Positions 8,801-16,881 of a DNA stretch of 64,000 nt are shown here, piece by piece (within the stretch, counting starts at the first letter, position 1; each line of letters starts with the position of its first letter). The stretch lies in NCBI GenBank assembly GCA_050633265.1, contig JBOEGE010000001.1, forward strand, positions 472,317-536,316. Direction: 5' to 3'. Both the position numbers and the translations under genes were made by a program. The stretch comes from JBLHZY01 sp050633265 (GTDB lineage: Bacteria; Pseudomonadota; Alphaproteobacteria; Rhodobacterales; Rhodobacteraceae). The notes under the pieces were generated by a model, which did not search any database, was not told the DNA's origin, and was given only the letters and a program-made list of their open reading frames with translations.

Positions 8801-9795
8801 GCGCCCTCATTATCCTGCGGGACAAGCGGCGCAGAGCCGCGCGCAACGCCAGAAACCACCCAAGGCATCGTGTCGCCATCTTGCGCGGCCTGCTCAACTT
8901 TGGGCGCAACTTCACAGCTCCCGCAGCGCAGATCATTGCCGAACCAAGACACAACAAGCGAGGCCGATCCGCAATTGGGCAGCTCATCGCGCAAAGCTTC
9001 AAGCGAGGTGGCAAAATCCGACTGCCCGCTTGGGGTTGCAAGGTTGGCCGCGCGCTTTTCGCCCGGGCCGCCGTTGTAATAAACCGGGGTCGTCGCAAGC
9101 GCATATTCGCCCGTTCCCGGGATCATCGCGACCGCATTGATCGTACGGGTGATCCCGGCCTCATCCGCGATGGGCTGGGTCGGACGAAACACTTCAAAGG
9201 TGAACTGCGGAATGCGATTGCCAAACTGGCTCAGGTCCAAATCCTCAAGCATCATATAGGCCGTGCCGCGGTAAGCCGGCGCCATGCCAGCCCCCTCAAC
9301 CGCTTCGATTTTGGGGTCGGGATCCTGATCCATTGCGCCGGAATAGACGCGCATATTGAGATCCGCTGGCGCAATCTCATTGCCATCGGCCCAAATGCGC
9401 CCAACCCGCGTGATCTCGCCCTCGCAAAGCGCAATCGCCAGCGAGATCGAATAAGAATACTGCGTTGTTTTTGGCTTGGAGCTGGTTGATTTTCCGCCGC
9501 CACTGGTCGCGGCATTCTCCTGAAAACGGGTCGCCCAAATCACTTGGCCGCCAACCCGCATCCGCCCATAAACCTGGCCCAATGGCGCGCCCTCAGAGGC
9601 CCCCGTCAGGCGAAACCGATCCACCTTGCCATGCTCAACCGCCTGCGAACCAGCGCCCATAACGCTTTGATCAATGGCCCGCCCAATGGTCGCCCCAATC
9701 GCGCGCCCAAGCACAACTGAGGATAGCCCAAGAACGCCGCCGCCGACCGATGCGCCAGCAGCCGCCCCTATCGCGGAAAGTACAATCGTCGCCAT
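5878..9795 (-). CDS. GTA ORFg15: baseplate 'megatron' tail protein (GTA TIM-barrel-like / phage-tail domains)
   Basis: 1305 residues, by far the largest cluster protein and equivalent to RcGTA Rcc01698. A Gly/Ala-rich hydrophobic stretch (1-45) is followed by a head region. A GTA TIM-barrel-like domain spans about 430-720, with FCIGSEM (465-471), DFIGIDNYMPLSDW (540-553) and KPIWFTELGCAAIDKGTNEP (645-664). A phage-tail hub domain spans about 780-960, and the C-terminal part resembles the Rcc01698 C-terminus. In RcGTA this protein forms the tip that contacts the cell and is thought to open the path through the envelope. It overlaps g14 at 9795 and the DUF2793 gene at the other end. The frame is intact. 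Confidence 0.92.
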   Translation of the reverse strand: MATIVLSAIGAAAGASVGGGVLGLSSVVLGRAIGATIGRAIDQSVMGAGSQAVEHGKVDRFRLTGASEGAPLGQVYGRMRVGGQVIWATRFQENAATSGGGKSTSSKPKTTQYSYSISLAIALCEGEITRVGRIWADGNEIAPADLNMRVYSGAMDQDPDPKIEAVEGAGMAPAYRGTAYMMLEDLDLSQFGNRIPQFTFEVFRPTQPIADEAGITRTINAVAMIPGTGEYALATTPVYYNGGPGEKRAANLATPSGQSDFATSLEALRDELPNCGSASLVVSWFGNDLRCGSCEVAPKVEQAAQDGDTMPWVVSGVARGSAPLVPQDNEGASVYGGTPADASVVEAIKALQDAGKEVMFYPFILMDQLDSNGLTDPYSGASDQPPLPWRGRITSSLAPGQSGSPDGTAAADAEVAAFFGTAQPSDFAISGEAVSYSGPAEWSFRRMILHYAHLCAAAGGVEAFCIGSEMRGLTQIRGASGFPAVQALITLAGEVRAILGSACKISYAADWSEYFGYQPPDGSGDIYYHLDPLWADENIDFIGIDNYMPLSDWRDGDDHADADWGAIYNLDYLKSGIEGGEGYDWYYADPAHMKAQIRTPITDGAYNEDWVWRAKDIRSWWGNDHHDRIGGVRVETPSAWVPQMKPIWFTELGCAAIDKGTNEPNKFLDPKSSESSLPRGSNGQRDDFIQMQYLRAMHEYWGDPAFNPTSVEYDAPMIDMSRAHVWAWDARPYPFFPGNTEYWSDGANYSRGHWLNGRSTNRALSDVVREICARSGLSLDAVETDQLYGIVRGFVVSDVDSARAALQPLMLAYGFEAIEREGKIIFRSRDGKPMRTLALSQLALTAEQDSAVSHTRAPQAEVAGRVQLTFVEVDGDYGARAEEAIFPDEETLTIARTEMPLALTRAEGKQITERWLSEARVARDGARFALPPSQLGAGAGDVVELTTEEGTALYRIDHASHTGAQMVEAVRVEPEIYQPSDSTDEFPNIQPFAAPVPVFPLFLDLPLLSGDEVPHAPHVAAAAQAWPGSVAVYSSASDAGYELNRLLPAAAIIGTTQTPLFKAQAGLWDRGPSVRVKLISGALASAEMEAVLNGANVAAIGDGSGANWEVFQFGEAELVGERTYELSLRLRGQAGTDALDAEWPAGSLFVLLNGAPQQIDLAQSARGLARHYRIGPSQRPFDDPSYQHFTEAFDGIGLRPFAPAHLHAQRDSAGDLAITWVRRTRIDGDSWQSVEVPLGEASEAYILRISQGGAVIRNENISSPAWVYTAAQQASDGVTGAFTLEVAQVSDSFGAGLFRKVEING

Positions 9796-10247
9796 TAGAG
9801 CGCCTCCTTGGGAAATTCAAAACATGCCACGACGCGGCGTTGCCAAGGCGCGCTAAACGGGCTTTCGACAACACCATGCCCGGTATAGGCGTGGATAAAT
9901 GTGGGGCGCGCCGCACTCCCCGCTTTGACGCCCAGATGTTTGGCAACGGCCCCGTTGCGCATTCGAAATAAGATCACATCGCCGCGCGCCTGATCCGCCA
10001 AATCCTTGGCCACCAAATGCGCGCTCGCTGCCCGCCAAAGCCGCTCATCGCGCTGCGGCTCAGACCAATCCGGCGTATAGGCAGGAACGGCTTCGGGCTC
10101 TTGCCCATAGACTTCGCGCCACATGCCGCGAATGAGGCCCAAGCAATCACAGCCAGCCCCCTTCGCACTGGCTTGATGCACGTAAGGCGTCCCGATCCAG
10201 CTCTGCGCCAAAGCGGCCCAATCTATGGTGTTTTCCGCGCAGATCAT
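9795..10247 (-). CDS. GTA ORFg14: NlpC/P60-type cell-wall peptidase
   Basis: 150 residues of the NlpC/P60 cysteine peptidase fold. The start W.GTPY.HQAS.KG..CDCLGL contains the catalytic Cys, and VAKHLGVKAG contains the conserved His. In RcGTA the matching tail peptidase (Rcc01697) degrades peptidoglycan during DNA entry. The stop shares its last base with the g15 start and the start overlaps g13 by 4 bases, so it is translated as part of the tail-tip block. Confidence 0.92.
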   Translation of the reverse strand: MICAENTIDWAALAQSWIGTPYVHQASAKGAGCDCLGLIRGMWREVYGQEPEAVPAYTPDWSEPQRDERLWRAASAHLVAKDLADQARGDVILFRMRNGAVAKHLGVKAGSAARPTFIHAYTGHGVVESPFSAPWQRRVVACFEFPKEAL

Positions 10248-11128
10248 GACAGGCTCCCGCCATCATTATTGCCCGCCGTGCGCGGCACAGAGATCAGCCA
10301 ATCCTCGCCCGGAATATGCGGAAACCCTTGGAAATTCGCGAAGTTATTGAACTTCAACCGGCAGCTCTCGGGCCGCTTGTCACAGCCCGCTTCCAGCCGG
10401 ATCATATCGCCCGGCGTCACATCCGCGCGCAAATCTTCCCAAAGCTCAAGCTCGCGCCCGGCCTCCGTGATCCGATCGTTTTTGATCAGCCCAACAAGCC
10501 CCTGCGCCGCGCCGCTGAGAACCCGCAAACGCCCGCGCTCAAACCAGCGCTGATCAAAACCATCCAGCGCTGCAAACCCAAAGATCTTGTTGTCTGTAAT
10601 CACCTCAGCCGCGCGCTCATCCGCATAGCCCGGCGTATCCAGATCAAAGGCGCAACGCTTATCACCAAGCACCGCCGAACAGGGCTTTTGATAGACCCGG
10701 CCCTGCGGCTGGTTCAGCGTCTCGGCAAGGCCGCGCAGCTCGGCTTGAAAGGCTGGGCCCGTGCGGGTGATTTCGCCAATGGTGCCGCGAAATTGCAAAA
10801 CGCGCTCATTGAGATTGGCCCAATTCACCAGCCAGGCTTTCACCTCTGCCCCATCAAAACGGCCCGCACGAATATCCTCTTCGCGCACCGCCGCCGAGCT
10901 CAGCGCACCAAGCGCCTCGGTGTTATCAACCGAAAGCCCGGTGGACTGCTCAAGCGCGCGCGCTGTCAGGCCCGTATCGGCGCGAAACGTCACGCCTTCA
11001 AAGGACAGGTCCATATCATGATCGGTAAAGCCGTAAACCGCGCCATCGCGCCGCGTCAGCGCCCAACAGCGGCAAAGGCTGGTTTCGCCCGATTGCAGAT
11101 GAGCCTCAAATTCAGGAGAAAGCGCCAT
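10244..11128 (-). CDS. GTA ORFg13: baseplate hub protein (DUF2163 / phage BR0599 family)
   Basis: 294 residues. The family pattern is clear: an N-terminal region with CRCWALTRRDG and GFTDHDMDLSFEG, a middle VYQKPCSAVLGDKRCAFDL, and a C-terminal CDKRPESCRLKFNNFANFQG. The paired cysteines in the middle and C-terminal parts (C..GDKRC, CDKRPESC) match those that bind an Fe-S cluster in the RcGTA hub structure as I recall it (Rcc01696). It overlaps both g12 and g14 by a few bases. The frame is intact and the length is normal. Confidence 0.92.
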   Translation of the reverse strand: MALSPEFEAHLQSGETSLCRCWALTRRDGAVYGFTDHDMDLSFEGVTFRADTGLTARALEQSTGLSVDNTEALGALSSAAVREEDIRAGRFDGAEVKAWLVNWANLNERVLQFRGTIGEITRTGPAFQAELRGLAETLNQPQGRVYQKPCSAVLGDKRCAFDLDTPGYADERAAEVITDNKIFGFAALDGFDQRWFERGRLRVLSGAAQGLVGLIKNDRITEAGRELELWEDLRADVTPGDMIRLEAGCDKRPESCRLKFNNFANFQGFPHIPGEDWLISVPRTAGNNDGGSLS

Positions 11129-11760
11129 CAGACACGCACCTCCACAACAGGCACATTGGGCGCATCCCCGGCCTGAAACGAGGCCACAGAAGTTGCGATC
11201 CGATCAATGTCAAAGCGCACAGGCACGTCAAATTCAAAGCCCGCGGTGATCTCGACGCCCACTTGCGGCGGCGTGTCAAAGGTGATCATCCCGCTTGTGG
11301 TATCGACGGTCCAATGCACCGCTTCAAACAGCTGCTCATTGCCGATCCCGATAACAACCGTGCCCGCAACGGGTTTGGTGATCGGACGCGCATATTTGCC
11401 CTCGCCAGAGATATATTCCTTGATCAGCGGGAAGCTTAGCGTTTCGCCATCCCCCATCGCAATAACCTGATCCGTATAAAGAACATCCGCGCTGGAACGG
11501 CTCGTTTTATAATCCGACCAATCCTTCCAGCGAAAGCCGTTCAGCTGGCCTTGGCGCGCCTCAAAGAAGGCGATCAACAACTCAATATCATCAAGCGAGC
11601 GCATGCCAAGCCCGGCATCATAACGCCGCTTGGAATGGGCCCAAGGGGTGTTGCGCTCCTCAAAGCCATTGGCAAGCGTAACGATCTCGGTGCGCCGCTC
11701 CGGCCCGCCGACAGATCCAAAACTTAGGTTGGCTGGAAATCTGACCTCGTGGAAACCCAT
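11128..11760 (-). CDS. GTA ORFg12: distal tail protein (DUF2460)
   Basis: 210 residues from the ATG at 11760, chosen because GGAGG lies 5 bases upstream; an in-frame ATG at 11772 has no such site. The N-terminus GFHEVRFPANLSFGSVGGP and the segment RRYDAGLGMRSLDDIELLI plus FRWKDWSDYK are the hallmarks of DUF2460/TIGR02217. In RcGTA the equivalent (Rcc01695) caps the end of the tail tube. It overlaps g13 by 1 base. Confidence 0.92.
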   Translation of the reverse strand: MGFHEVRFPANLSFGSVGGPERRTEIVTLANGFEERNTPWAHSKRRYDAGLGMRSLDDIELLIAFFEARQGQLNGFRWKDWSDYKTSRSSADVLYTDQVIAMGDGETLSFPLIKEYISGEGKYARPITKPVAGTVVIGIGNEQLFEAVHWTVDTTSGMITFDTPPQVGVEITAGFEFDVPVRFDIDRIATSVASFQAGDAPNVPVVEVRV

Positions 11761-11811
11761 GGCTCCCTCCATTTCATTTGTCTGACAGGCGGGAAGGCCC
11801 GCGAATTTCGG

Positions 11812-12477
11812 CTATCGGTTGCGTTGGCCACGGCTCAGCGCGCGGCCCATCTGGGCGGCGATCTGCGATTGCGAACGGCGGAAACCTTCGGCGTCTGGCG
11901 TTGAGATATTCATCGTCACATTGATGGGCCGCGAAGAGCCGCCCTCAGCACGCACGCCAAGCTTGCCATTGGCCCCGCGCGACAGCGGCATAATCGCCTC
12001 TGGCCCCGCTTCGCCCATCAAACCCATACCGCCGCGCATCGGGAAATGCGTCGGCCCGTTGACGACCCCGCCATTGGCGAATGCTGTCACCCGCCCTTGC
12101 GAAAAAGAGGCCCCATCCGCAAAGGGCAAAGCGCTCTGAATGATGCCTTCAAGCCCACCAGCAAGGATCTTGCCAAAATGGCCCGTAACAGGCTTCACGG
12201 CGGCATTATAGGCCGCATCCAGCATGGATTTGCCAACGCCCTGAAGCGCTTGGCTCAATGTATCGCCATCAAAAACCAGCCCATCAATCGCCCCCTTCAG
12301 GCCGCGGCTGATCCCGCGCTCAAGCGTGGCAACCTCGCGCCCCGTGTCGGCGATTGTGGCCGTCATGCGCACCAGCTCTTGATCGAAAGCCGCCGCCATT
12401 GCCTGGGCCCCGCCCATAGCCGTTTCAAGCGCTTCGATCTGGTCATCGAATTGACCCAACCCGTTGATATCATCCAT
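11812..12477 (-). CDS. GTA ORFg11: short tail tape measure protein
   Basis: 221 residues from the ATG at 12477, with AAGGA 8 bases upstream; the open frame extends to 12540 but that start has no ribosome site. The sequence has a helical first half (FDDQIEALETAMGGAQAMAAAFD, read as a coiled segment) and a Gly-rich second half with PFADGASFSQGRVTAFANGGVV and GLMGEAGPEAIMPLSRG, the standard tape-measure C-terminus. Its small size fits the short tail of RcGTA particles. It overlaps g10.1 by 8 bases. Confidence 0.9.
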   Translation of the reverse strand: MDDINGLGQFDDQIEALETAMGGAQAMAAAFDQELVRMTATIADTGREVATLERGISRGLKGAIDGLVFDGDTLSQALQGVGKSMLDAAYNAAVKPVTGHFGKILAGGLEGIIQSALPFADGASFSQGRVTAFANGGVVNGPTHFPMRGGMGLMGEAGPEAIMPLSRGANGKLGVRAEGGSSRPINVTMNISTPDAEGFRRSQSQIAAQMGRALSRGQRNR

Positions 12478-12682
12478 CACTTTCGTCCTTTGCTCTATCA
12501 GGATAGCTCGCCGCCAACTCTTCCAGCCGCGAACGCCCAAGCGGCGCTGTGCCGCTGCCCTCGCCCAGCATCAGCAACAATTCCGCCGGGGTGAGCCGCC
12601 AAAATTCCGCTGGTTGCAAGCCAAGCCCCCGCATCCCCGCCCGCATCAATGCAGGCCAATCAAAGCCACCCTGAACCGCCAT
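12470..12682 (-). CDS. GTA ORFg10.1: tail assembly chaperone-like small protein (rcc01693 family)
   Basis: 70 residues. The pattern FDWPALMRAGMRGLGLQPAEF followed by WRLTPAELLLMLGEG is that of the small protein between g10 and the tape measure gene in GTA clusters, thought to work as a tail assembly chaperone together with g10. It ends 8 bases inside the tape measure start, so translation is coupled. Position and pattern agree; the chaperone role is family knowledge. Confidence 0.85.
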   Translation of the reverse strand: MAVQGGFDWPALMRAGMRGLGLQPAEFWRLTPAELLLMLGEGSGTAPLGRSRLEELAASYPDRAKDESDG

Positions 12683-12703
12683 GTGCTTGCCCCCTCGCGC
12701 CGC

Positions 12704-13027
12704 TTAACCCGGCACCGCAAAAGCCCGCGCCAAAAGCTGGCCCGCCGCCTTTGCGGCCGCCAAAGGCCCGCCCTCGATCTCAGCGCTCAACAAATCACTT
12801 GCCTCGCCGCGCCAGCCCCCGCCGCGCATGCCAGCAACAATCAGCGCCAGCATATCGCGGGTCGAAAACTGGCCCGCCTCATAACGCTCAACCAGCGCCA
12901 CAAGCGTATCGGCCTCAAGGGCCGCCTCCAGCTCGGCCAAAGCCCCAAGCGTGAGTTTGAGCACATGGCGCTCGCCCTCAATCACAAGGGCAACTTCGCC
13001 GGCATATGGGTTGGCCAGGCCGCTCAT
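12704..13027 (-). CDS. GTA ORFg10: GTA family tail assembly protein
   Basis: 107 residues from the ATG at 13027. An in-frame GTG at 13045 overlaps the stop codon of g9 and would add six residues; neither start has a clear ribosome site. The segment NPYAGEVALVIEGERHVLKL and the following TLGALAELEAALEADTLVAL are typical of the GTA gp10-like family. It lies between the tail tube gene and g10.1, the usual place for a tail assembly chaperone. Confidence 0.87.
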   Translation of the reverse strand: MSGLANPYAGEVALVIEGERHVLKLTLGALAELEAALEADTLVALVERYEAGQFSTRDMLALIVAGMRGGGWRGEASDLLSAEIEGGPLAAAKAAGQLLARAFAVPG

Positions 13028-13041
13028 TGCCCCCGCCCCGC

Positions 13042-13455
13042 TCACAGCGCGGTAAAGGTCAACGCGCCGGCAGACGCCATGCTCAGCTCATAGGTCGCCT
13101 CGCCATTGTAAGAGCCGGAATATTCGACCGAGGTGATCTGAAAAGCCCCCTCAACAATGCCGAAATCGGGAATGATCACCTGAAAATCAGGCACCAATCC
13201 GTCAAAGAAAATCTGGCGCGCGCGCTCATCCGTTGTTTCATCCTTAAACACGCCAGAGCCGCTAATAGAGGCGCTTTTTACCCCCGCGCCGCCCAAAAGC
13301 TCGCGCCAACCGCCCGAACTTTCAAGGCTGGTCACATCAACGCTTTCGGCATTGAAAGAAATCCGCGTGGCGCGCAGGCCCGCAATTGTGTCGAACTGAC
13401 CATCGCCGGTCATGTCGAGCTTGATTAGAAGGTCTTTGCCGTTCTGAGCAGCCAT
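13042..13455 (-). CDS. GTA ORFg9: major tail (tube) protein, TP901-1 family
   Basis: 137 residues, intact. The opening AAQNGKDLLIKLDMTGDGQF and the core SFNAESVDVTSLESSGGWRE identify the phage major tail protein TP901-1 family; in RcGTA the equivalent (Rcc01691) stacks as hexamers to form the tail tube. It follows g8 after a 36-base gap, one of the few real gaps in the tail block, which leaves room for a separate ribosome site suited to a highly expressed structural protein. Confidence 0.93.
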   Translation of the reverse strand: MAAQNGKDLLIKLDMTGDGQFDTIAGLRATRISFNAESVDVTSLESSGGWRELLGGAGVKSASISGSGVFKDETTDERARQIFFDGLVPDFQVIIPDFGIVEGAFQITSVEYSGSYNGEATYELSMASAGALTFTAL

Positions 13456-13491
13456 AGCACTGTCTCCACTTCGCTGGTTTTAAGTCTGTCT

Positions 13492-13911
13492 TTAAGGGGT
13501 GATGTCATCGGTCACATAGGCGCGAAACCGCAGATCAATCCGGCGCGTATCGCCATCCTGAACACGCCGTGCGCGCGCCTTTTGAAACCAAATCGCCACA
13601 AGTGTTCCGCGGCTCAGTGCAAGCGAGGCATCGCTCAACACATCCGAGATCGCGACCGCCGCTTGCTTGGCCGAAAGAAAGCCCGCCGTCTCGCTCACCA
13701 CCGAAATGGTGAATTCGTGATAGGCACCACCTGCGGATTTATCGCCGCGCAGGCGCACATCCTCAGGGCCAAGGCTCACATAGATCGGCGGAACCGCACC
13801 GGGCGGGGCCGCATCGAAAATATTGCTGCCGACCAAGGCGCCAAGGGCTGTATCGGCCGCAAGAGCTTGGTAAACTGCGCTCTGAAGCGCCGCTGCAACG
13901 CCATAACTCAT
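13492..13911 (-). CDS. GTA ORFg8: tail terminator protein (DUF3168)
   Basis: 139 residues. The pattern ALQSAVYQALAADTALGALVG, GAVPPIYVSLGPEDVRL and HEFTISVVSETAGFLSAKQA is the DUF3168 family, which acts as the tail terminator (Rcc01690) at the head-proximal end of the tube. It overlaps g7 by 4 bases (ATGA). Length is as expected. Confidence 0.9.
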   Translation of the reverse strand: MSYGVAAALQSAVYQALAADTALGALVGSNIFDAAPPGAVPPIYVSLGPEDVRLRGDKSAGGAYHEFTISVVSETAGFLSAKQAAVAISDVLSDASLALSRGTLVAIWFQKARARRVQDGDTRRIDLRFRAYVTDDITP

Positions 13912-14255
13912 GAGGAAACCTCCTCTTCCGTCGCGGTGCAGACAAGGTAACGCCCGTCTTCATCAAGATCGGCCACCGCAAGAATGCGAAAGATCCGCGT
14001 GCCCTCAACAAAGCGCTGCTCTGGCTTGGGCCGTGATGGCGCGCCATAAGGCGCCGCGCGCACGGTGATCCGATGCGGAACCCGGCTCACGGTCAGGAAA
14101 TCCTGGTTCGCTTCGCGCCCGTTGCCCGCTTTGATCGCGCCCCACAAAAGCCCAAGCTGAACCCAGCTCTCCGTGTAACCACCGGCCCCATCAGGCAGGC
14201 GCACCGATTGCTCGAGGATGAGCTTGCGGTTGAGATGAACCCCCGCCCCGCTCAT
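13908..14255 (-). CDS. GTA ORFg7: head-tail stopper / head closure protein
   Basis: 115 residues. LNRKLILEQSVRLPDGAGGY and ESWVQLGLLWGAIKAGNGRE match the phage head-tail joining protein family (SPP1 gp16-like); the RcGTA equivalent is the stopper Rcc01689. It overlaps both neighbours by 4 bases, so translation is coupled between g6 and g8. Confidence 0.9.
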   Translation of the reverse strand: MSGAGVHLNRKLILEQSVRLPDGAGGYTESWVQLGLLWGAIKAGNGREANQDFLTVSRVPHRITVRAAPYGAPSRPKPEQRFVEGTRIFRILAVADLDEDGRYLVCTATEEEVSS

Positions 14256-14854
14256 CGGCCCGCCCCACCAAACAAGCGCACATTGCGATAGCGCTCGATC
14301 AACGCATTCACGCCAAAGGGCATCTCGCCCGTTCCGGCGCCCGCGCCCTCATGACGATGCTCGTAATAATGGCCCGCCAGCATAAACATCGCTTGGCTCA
14401 GATCCGCAGGCACATCGCCCCAAACAGGGCCAAAACCGGCGGTGAAATCTATCTCTGCGGCGCCGGCCACAGGGATCGTGGGCAAAACAAGGCTCGTGCT
14501 GATGATCTTTGGGCGATGGTGATCAGGCTCAAGGCGATACCGCCCCGCGTCGATCACAATTTCTGCGCCCAAACGATCAACAATCTTCAGCGCCGAGATC
14601 GCACTGACAGGCGCCACAGGCAAAACCTGCGCCCCCAGATCGCGCCAAGCCGTCACCGACCAGGCGAAATCACGCGCCAAAAGGATCTTGCCCGTGCGCG
14701 CCTCGATCTGCGCCATGGCCGCCCGCAACATGCCCTCAAGCACCGCGTCCTGCACACCATCATCAGCAAACCCGGTGCCTAGGCGCAGGTGATCTTTAAA
14801 TTCTGCAACCGGTAGTGCGCCAGAGGCCACTGTGGTTTGCTCGACTAACATCAT
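14252..14854 (-). CDS. GTA ORFg6: head-tail connector (adaptor) protein
   Basis: 200 residues from the ATG at 14854, chosen because GGAG lies 7 bases upstream; the frame is open to 14905 without such a site. The segment VAEFKDHLRLGTGFADDGVQ and the later LSQAMFMLAGHYYEHRHEG are typical of the gp6-like/phiE125 gp8 connector family. The RcGTA counterpart (Rcc01688) joins portal and stopper. It is preceded by a 184-base gap after the capsid gene that holds a hairpin. Confidence 0.9.
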   Translation of the reverse strand: MMLVEQTTVASGALPVAEFKDHLRLGTGFADDGVQDAVLEGMLRAAMAQIEARTGKILLARDFAWSVTAWRDLGAQVLPVAPVSAISALKIVDRLGAEIVIDAGRYRLEPDHHRPKIISTSLVLPTIPVAGAAEIDFTAGFGPVWGDVPADLSQAMFMLAGHYYEHRHEGAGAGTGEMPFGVNALIERYRNVRLFGGAGR

Positions 14855-14982
14855 GGAACATCTCCAAGCTCGCGCCCCCGTTAACGGTTGATGGATGCAC
14901 ACCACCGCGCCACTTGGACGGAGGGGGAGCAGCTAGATAACGCGGGGCCAAGCACAGTGCCGGGCATGGCGCACATCCATCT

Positions 14983-15023
14983 CCCGCGCCTCTCAATGCC
15001 CCATGGGCAAAGAAACGCGCGGG
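14983..15023 (-). other. Two-part hairpin after the capsid gene
   Basis: CCCGCGC at 14983-14989 pairs with GCGCGGG at 15017-15023, and inside it TGCCC (14997-15001) pairs with GGGCA (15005-15009). It lies in the 184-base gap between the capsid gene stop and g6. It has no U-run, so it may stabilise the 3' end of the capsid message or reduce read-through rather than stop it. No coding sequence could be supported in the gap. Confidence 0.5.
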
Positions 15024-15038
15024 CCTTCTCGGCGGCGT

Positions 15039-16244
15039 TTAAGCGACCGAGAATTTCAGCAGCTTGATCGCAGCAAAGTCGCTTACATCGCCGCCAACAC
15101 GTTTGGTGGCATAGAAAAGCACATGCGGCTTGGCGCTGAACGGATCGCGCAGAATGCGAAGATCAGGGCGCTCGGCGACAGTGTAGCCAGCGTTGAAATC
15201 ACCAAAGGCAATCGCAGGGCTGTCTGTGGCCACATCCGGCATGTCTTCGGCGATCAAAACGGGATAGCCCATCAAACGTGCAGGCTCGCCCGCCGCCAAA
15301 CCATCCGACCACAAGAAGCGGCCATCAGCATCCTTGAGCTTGCGCACAAGACCGGCTGTTTTGGAGTTCATCACGAATGTGCCGTTGGCGCGGTACTGCG
15401 CCCCAAGCGAATAAACCAGCTCAACGATCGCATCCGCAGGGTTCACCGCATCAAAGCCGCCGTCTGTGCCCGTGGCCACATAGCCAAGCGATCCCCAAGT
15501 CCAGCTGTCATTGGCCACTTGTGCATGCGCCATGATGCCTGTTGGCTTGTCGATACCATCGCCATTGATAAAGGCCGAGGCTTCCGAGCGAGAGAACTTG
15601 TCTGCAACGCGCGAAGCAAGCCAACCCTCGATATCAAAGGCCGCATCATCCAGAAGACGCTGCGATGCTTTGGGAAGGGCCGAAAGCTCGTAAAGCGGGA
15701 TCGAAATACGATCAATTGTCGGCGTGCCAGTCTCGCCAACCGAGCCAACCTCAGAAACCCAGCCTGCGCCGATGTCTGTGGTGTCGATCAAAACATCATA
15801 TGATGTGGCTTCAACATTCACAACATTGGCGATCATACGGATCGAGGCTGTCGATTTCAGCACCGATTTGATGGTCTCGGATGTTTGTGGATCAACCAGA
15901 TAGCCGCCGTCACCATTAACAGCAGAGCTCATGGATTTGCCTTCAAAAGCAAGGCCGCGCAGCGCGTCATCATCGCCCGAACGCACATAGGCCTCAAAGG
16001 CCTTTTGATGGGGCGCCTCAGCAGATGCGCTGGAAGCAAGGGCCGGACGGCCGGGAGTGTAAGATTTACGATCAAGCATGGTCAGTCGCTCTTCCTGAGT
16101 TTGGAGTTTAGATTTAACTTCGGCTTGGAAGCCTTTGAGTTCGTTCACGAACCCGGCCAGCGCGGTCTTCACCTCCGCGGCCGGTGTTCGGGGTCTGTCA
16201 GACACACCGGTCCCGCCCAGAGCCTTCGTCTCGGTTTTGCTCAT
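15039..16244 (-). CDS. GTA ORFg5: major capsid protein (HK97 fold)
   Basis: 401 residues. Residues 1-100 are a charged helical delta domain expected to be removed by the g4 protease; the HK97 core follows (about 105-401), with SSAVNGDGGYLVDPQTSETI, the ASIRMIANVV element, and NGTFVMNSKTAGLVRKLKD. The C-terminal FYATKRVGGDVSDFAAIKLL is the usual strand at the end of the P domain. In RcGTA this protein (Rcc01687) builds the capsid. A 184-base gap with a hairpin follows, consistent with separate control of capsid level. Confidence 0.95.
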   Translation of the reverse strand: MSKTETKALGGTGVSDRPRTPAAEVKTALAGFVNELKGFQAEVKSKLQTQEERLTMLDRKSYTPGRPALASSASAEAPHQKAFEAYVRSGDDDALRGLAFEGKSMSSAVNGDGGYLVDPQTSETIKSVLKSTASIRMIANVVNVEATSYDVLIDTTDIGAGWVSEVGSVGETGTPTIDRISIPLYELSALPKASQRLLDDAAFDIEGWLASRVADKFSRSEASAFINGDGIDKPTGIMAHAQVANDSWTWGSLGYVATGTDGGFDAVNPADAIVELVYSLGAQYRANGTFVMNSKTAGLVRKLKDADGRFLWSDGLAAGEPARLMGYPVLIAEDMPDVATDSPAIAFGDFNAGYTVAERPDLRILRDPFSAKPHVLFYATKRVGGDVSDFAAIKLLKFSVA

Positions 16245-16283
16245 TCAAACAATCCTGTTTATTGAGAGGTTGAGATCGCTGGC

Positions 16284-16880
16284 TCAGTCTTCGCTTTGGG
16301 CCAGCATGCGACGGGCGTCTTCAAAGGCCCCCGCCAATTCTCGCAACATGGCCGCGTCAGTGCGGGCGCGCCGGGGCGATGTGCCCTTTTGCCCCGCGCC
16401 AGCATTGCCAAGCCGCGCATCGGGAAGCATCGGGAATGTCACAAGCGAGACCTCCCAAAGCTCCAGTTCAGACAAGAGCCGCTGGCCCTTGCCATCCTTT
16501 TGCGCCCGCACCGTGCGATAGCCGATCGACAAGCCGTCAATCGCCCCCGCCTCGATCAATGCCGCAGCTTCGCGGCCCTTCTCGATATCGGCCAGCAGGC
16601 GGCCTTTTACATAGAGACCGCGCGCGTCTTCACGCACCTCGTCCCAAATCCCGATGGGCTGCGCCGGATCATGCTGCCAAAGCATCTTTACCCGTCGCCC
16701 AGCCCCCTCAAGCGCCTTCAATGAGCGCGCATAGGCCCCCGCCTGAACAACATCACCGCCCTGATCGCGCCGCCCAAAAAGGCTTGCGTATCCCTCGATC
16801 AAAATGCCATCCGTTACGGCGACATTCTCCCCAAGGCGGCAGAATTTATGCTCTAGCCCAGATTGAAATTTTTTATACAT
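16284..16880 (-). CDS. GTA ORFg4: HK97-family prohead protease
   Basis: 198 residues from the ATG at 16880, one base after the g3 stop and 5 bases after AGAGG. The herpesvirus-like serine protease fold is shown by GYASLFGRRDQGGDVVQAGA, the histidine in VKMLWQHDPAQPIG, and the serine in IDGLSIGYRTV. It should cut the capsid delta domain during maturation. The C-terminal Ala/Arg-rich helix may be the self-processed tail. Confidence 0.93.
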   Translation of the reverse strand: MYKKFQSGLEHKFCRLGENVAVTDGILIEGYASLFGRRDQGGDVVQAGAYARSLKALEGAGRRVKMLWQHDPAQPIGIWDEVREDARGLYVKGRLLADIEKGREAAALIEAGAIDGLSIGYRTVRAQKDGKGQRLLSELELWEVSLVTFPMLPDARLGNAGAGQKGTSPRRARTDAAMLRELAGAFEDARRMLAQSED

Positions 16881-16881
16881 T

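Noticed and set aside
8437..9489. A 350-residue + strand frame opposite GTA g15
   Set aside because: Shadow of the megatron gene, whose minus-strand motifs are clear.
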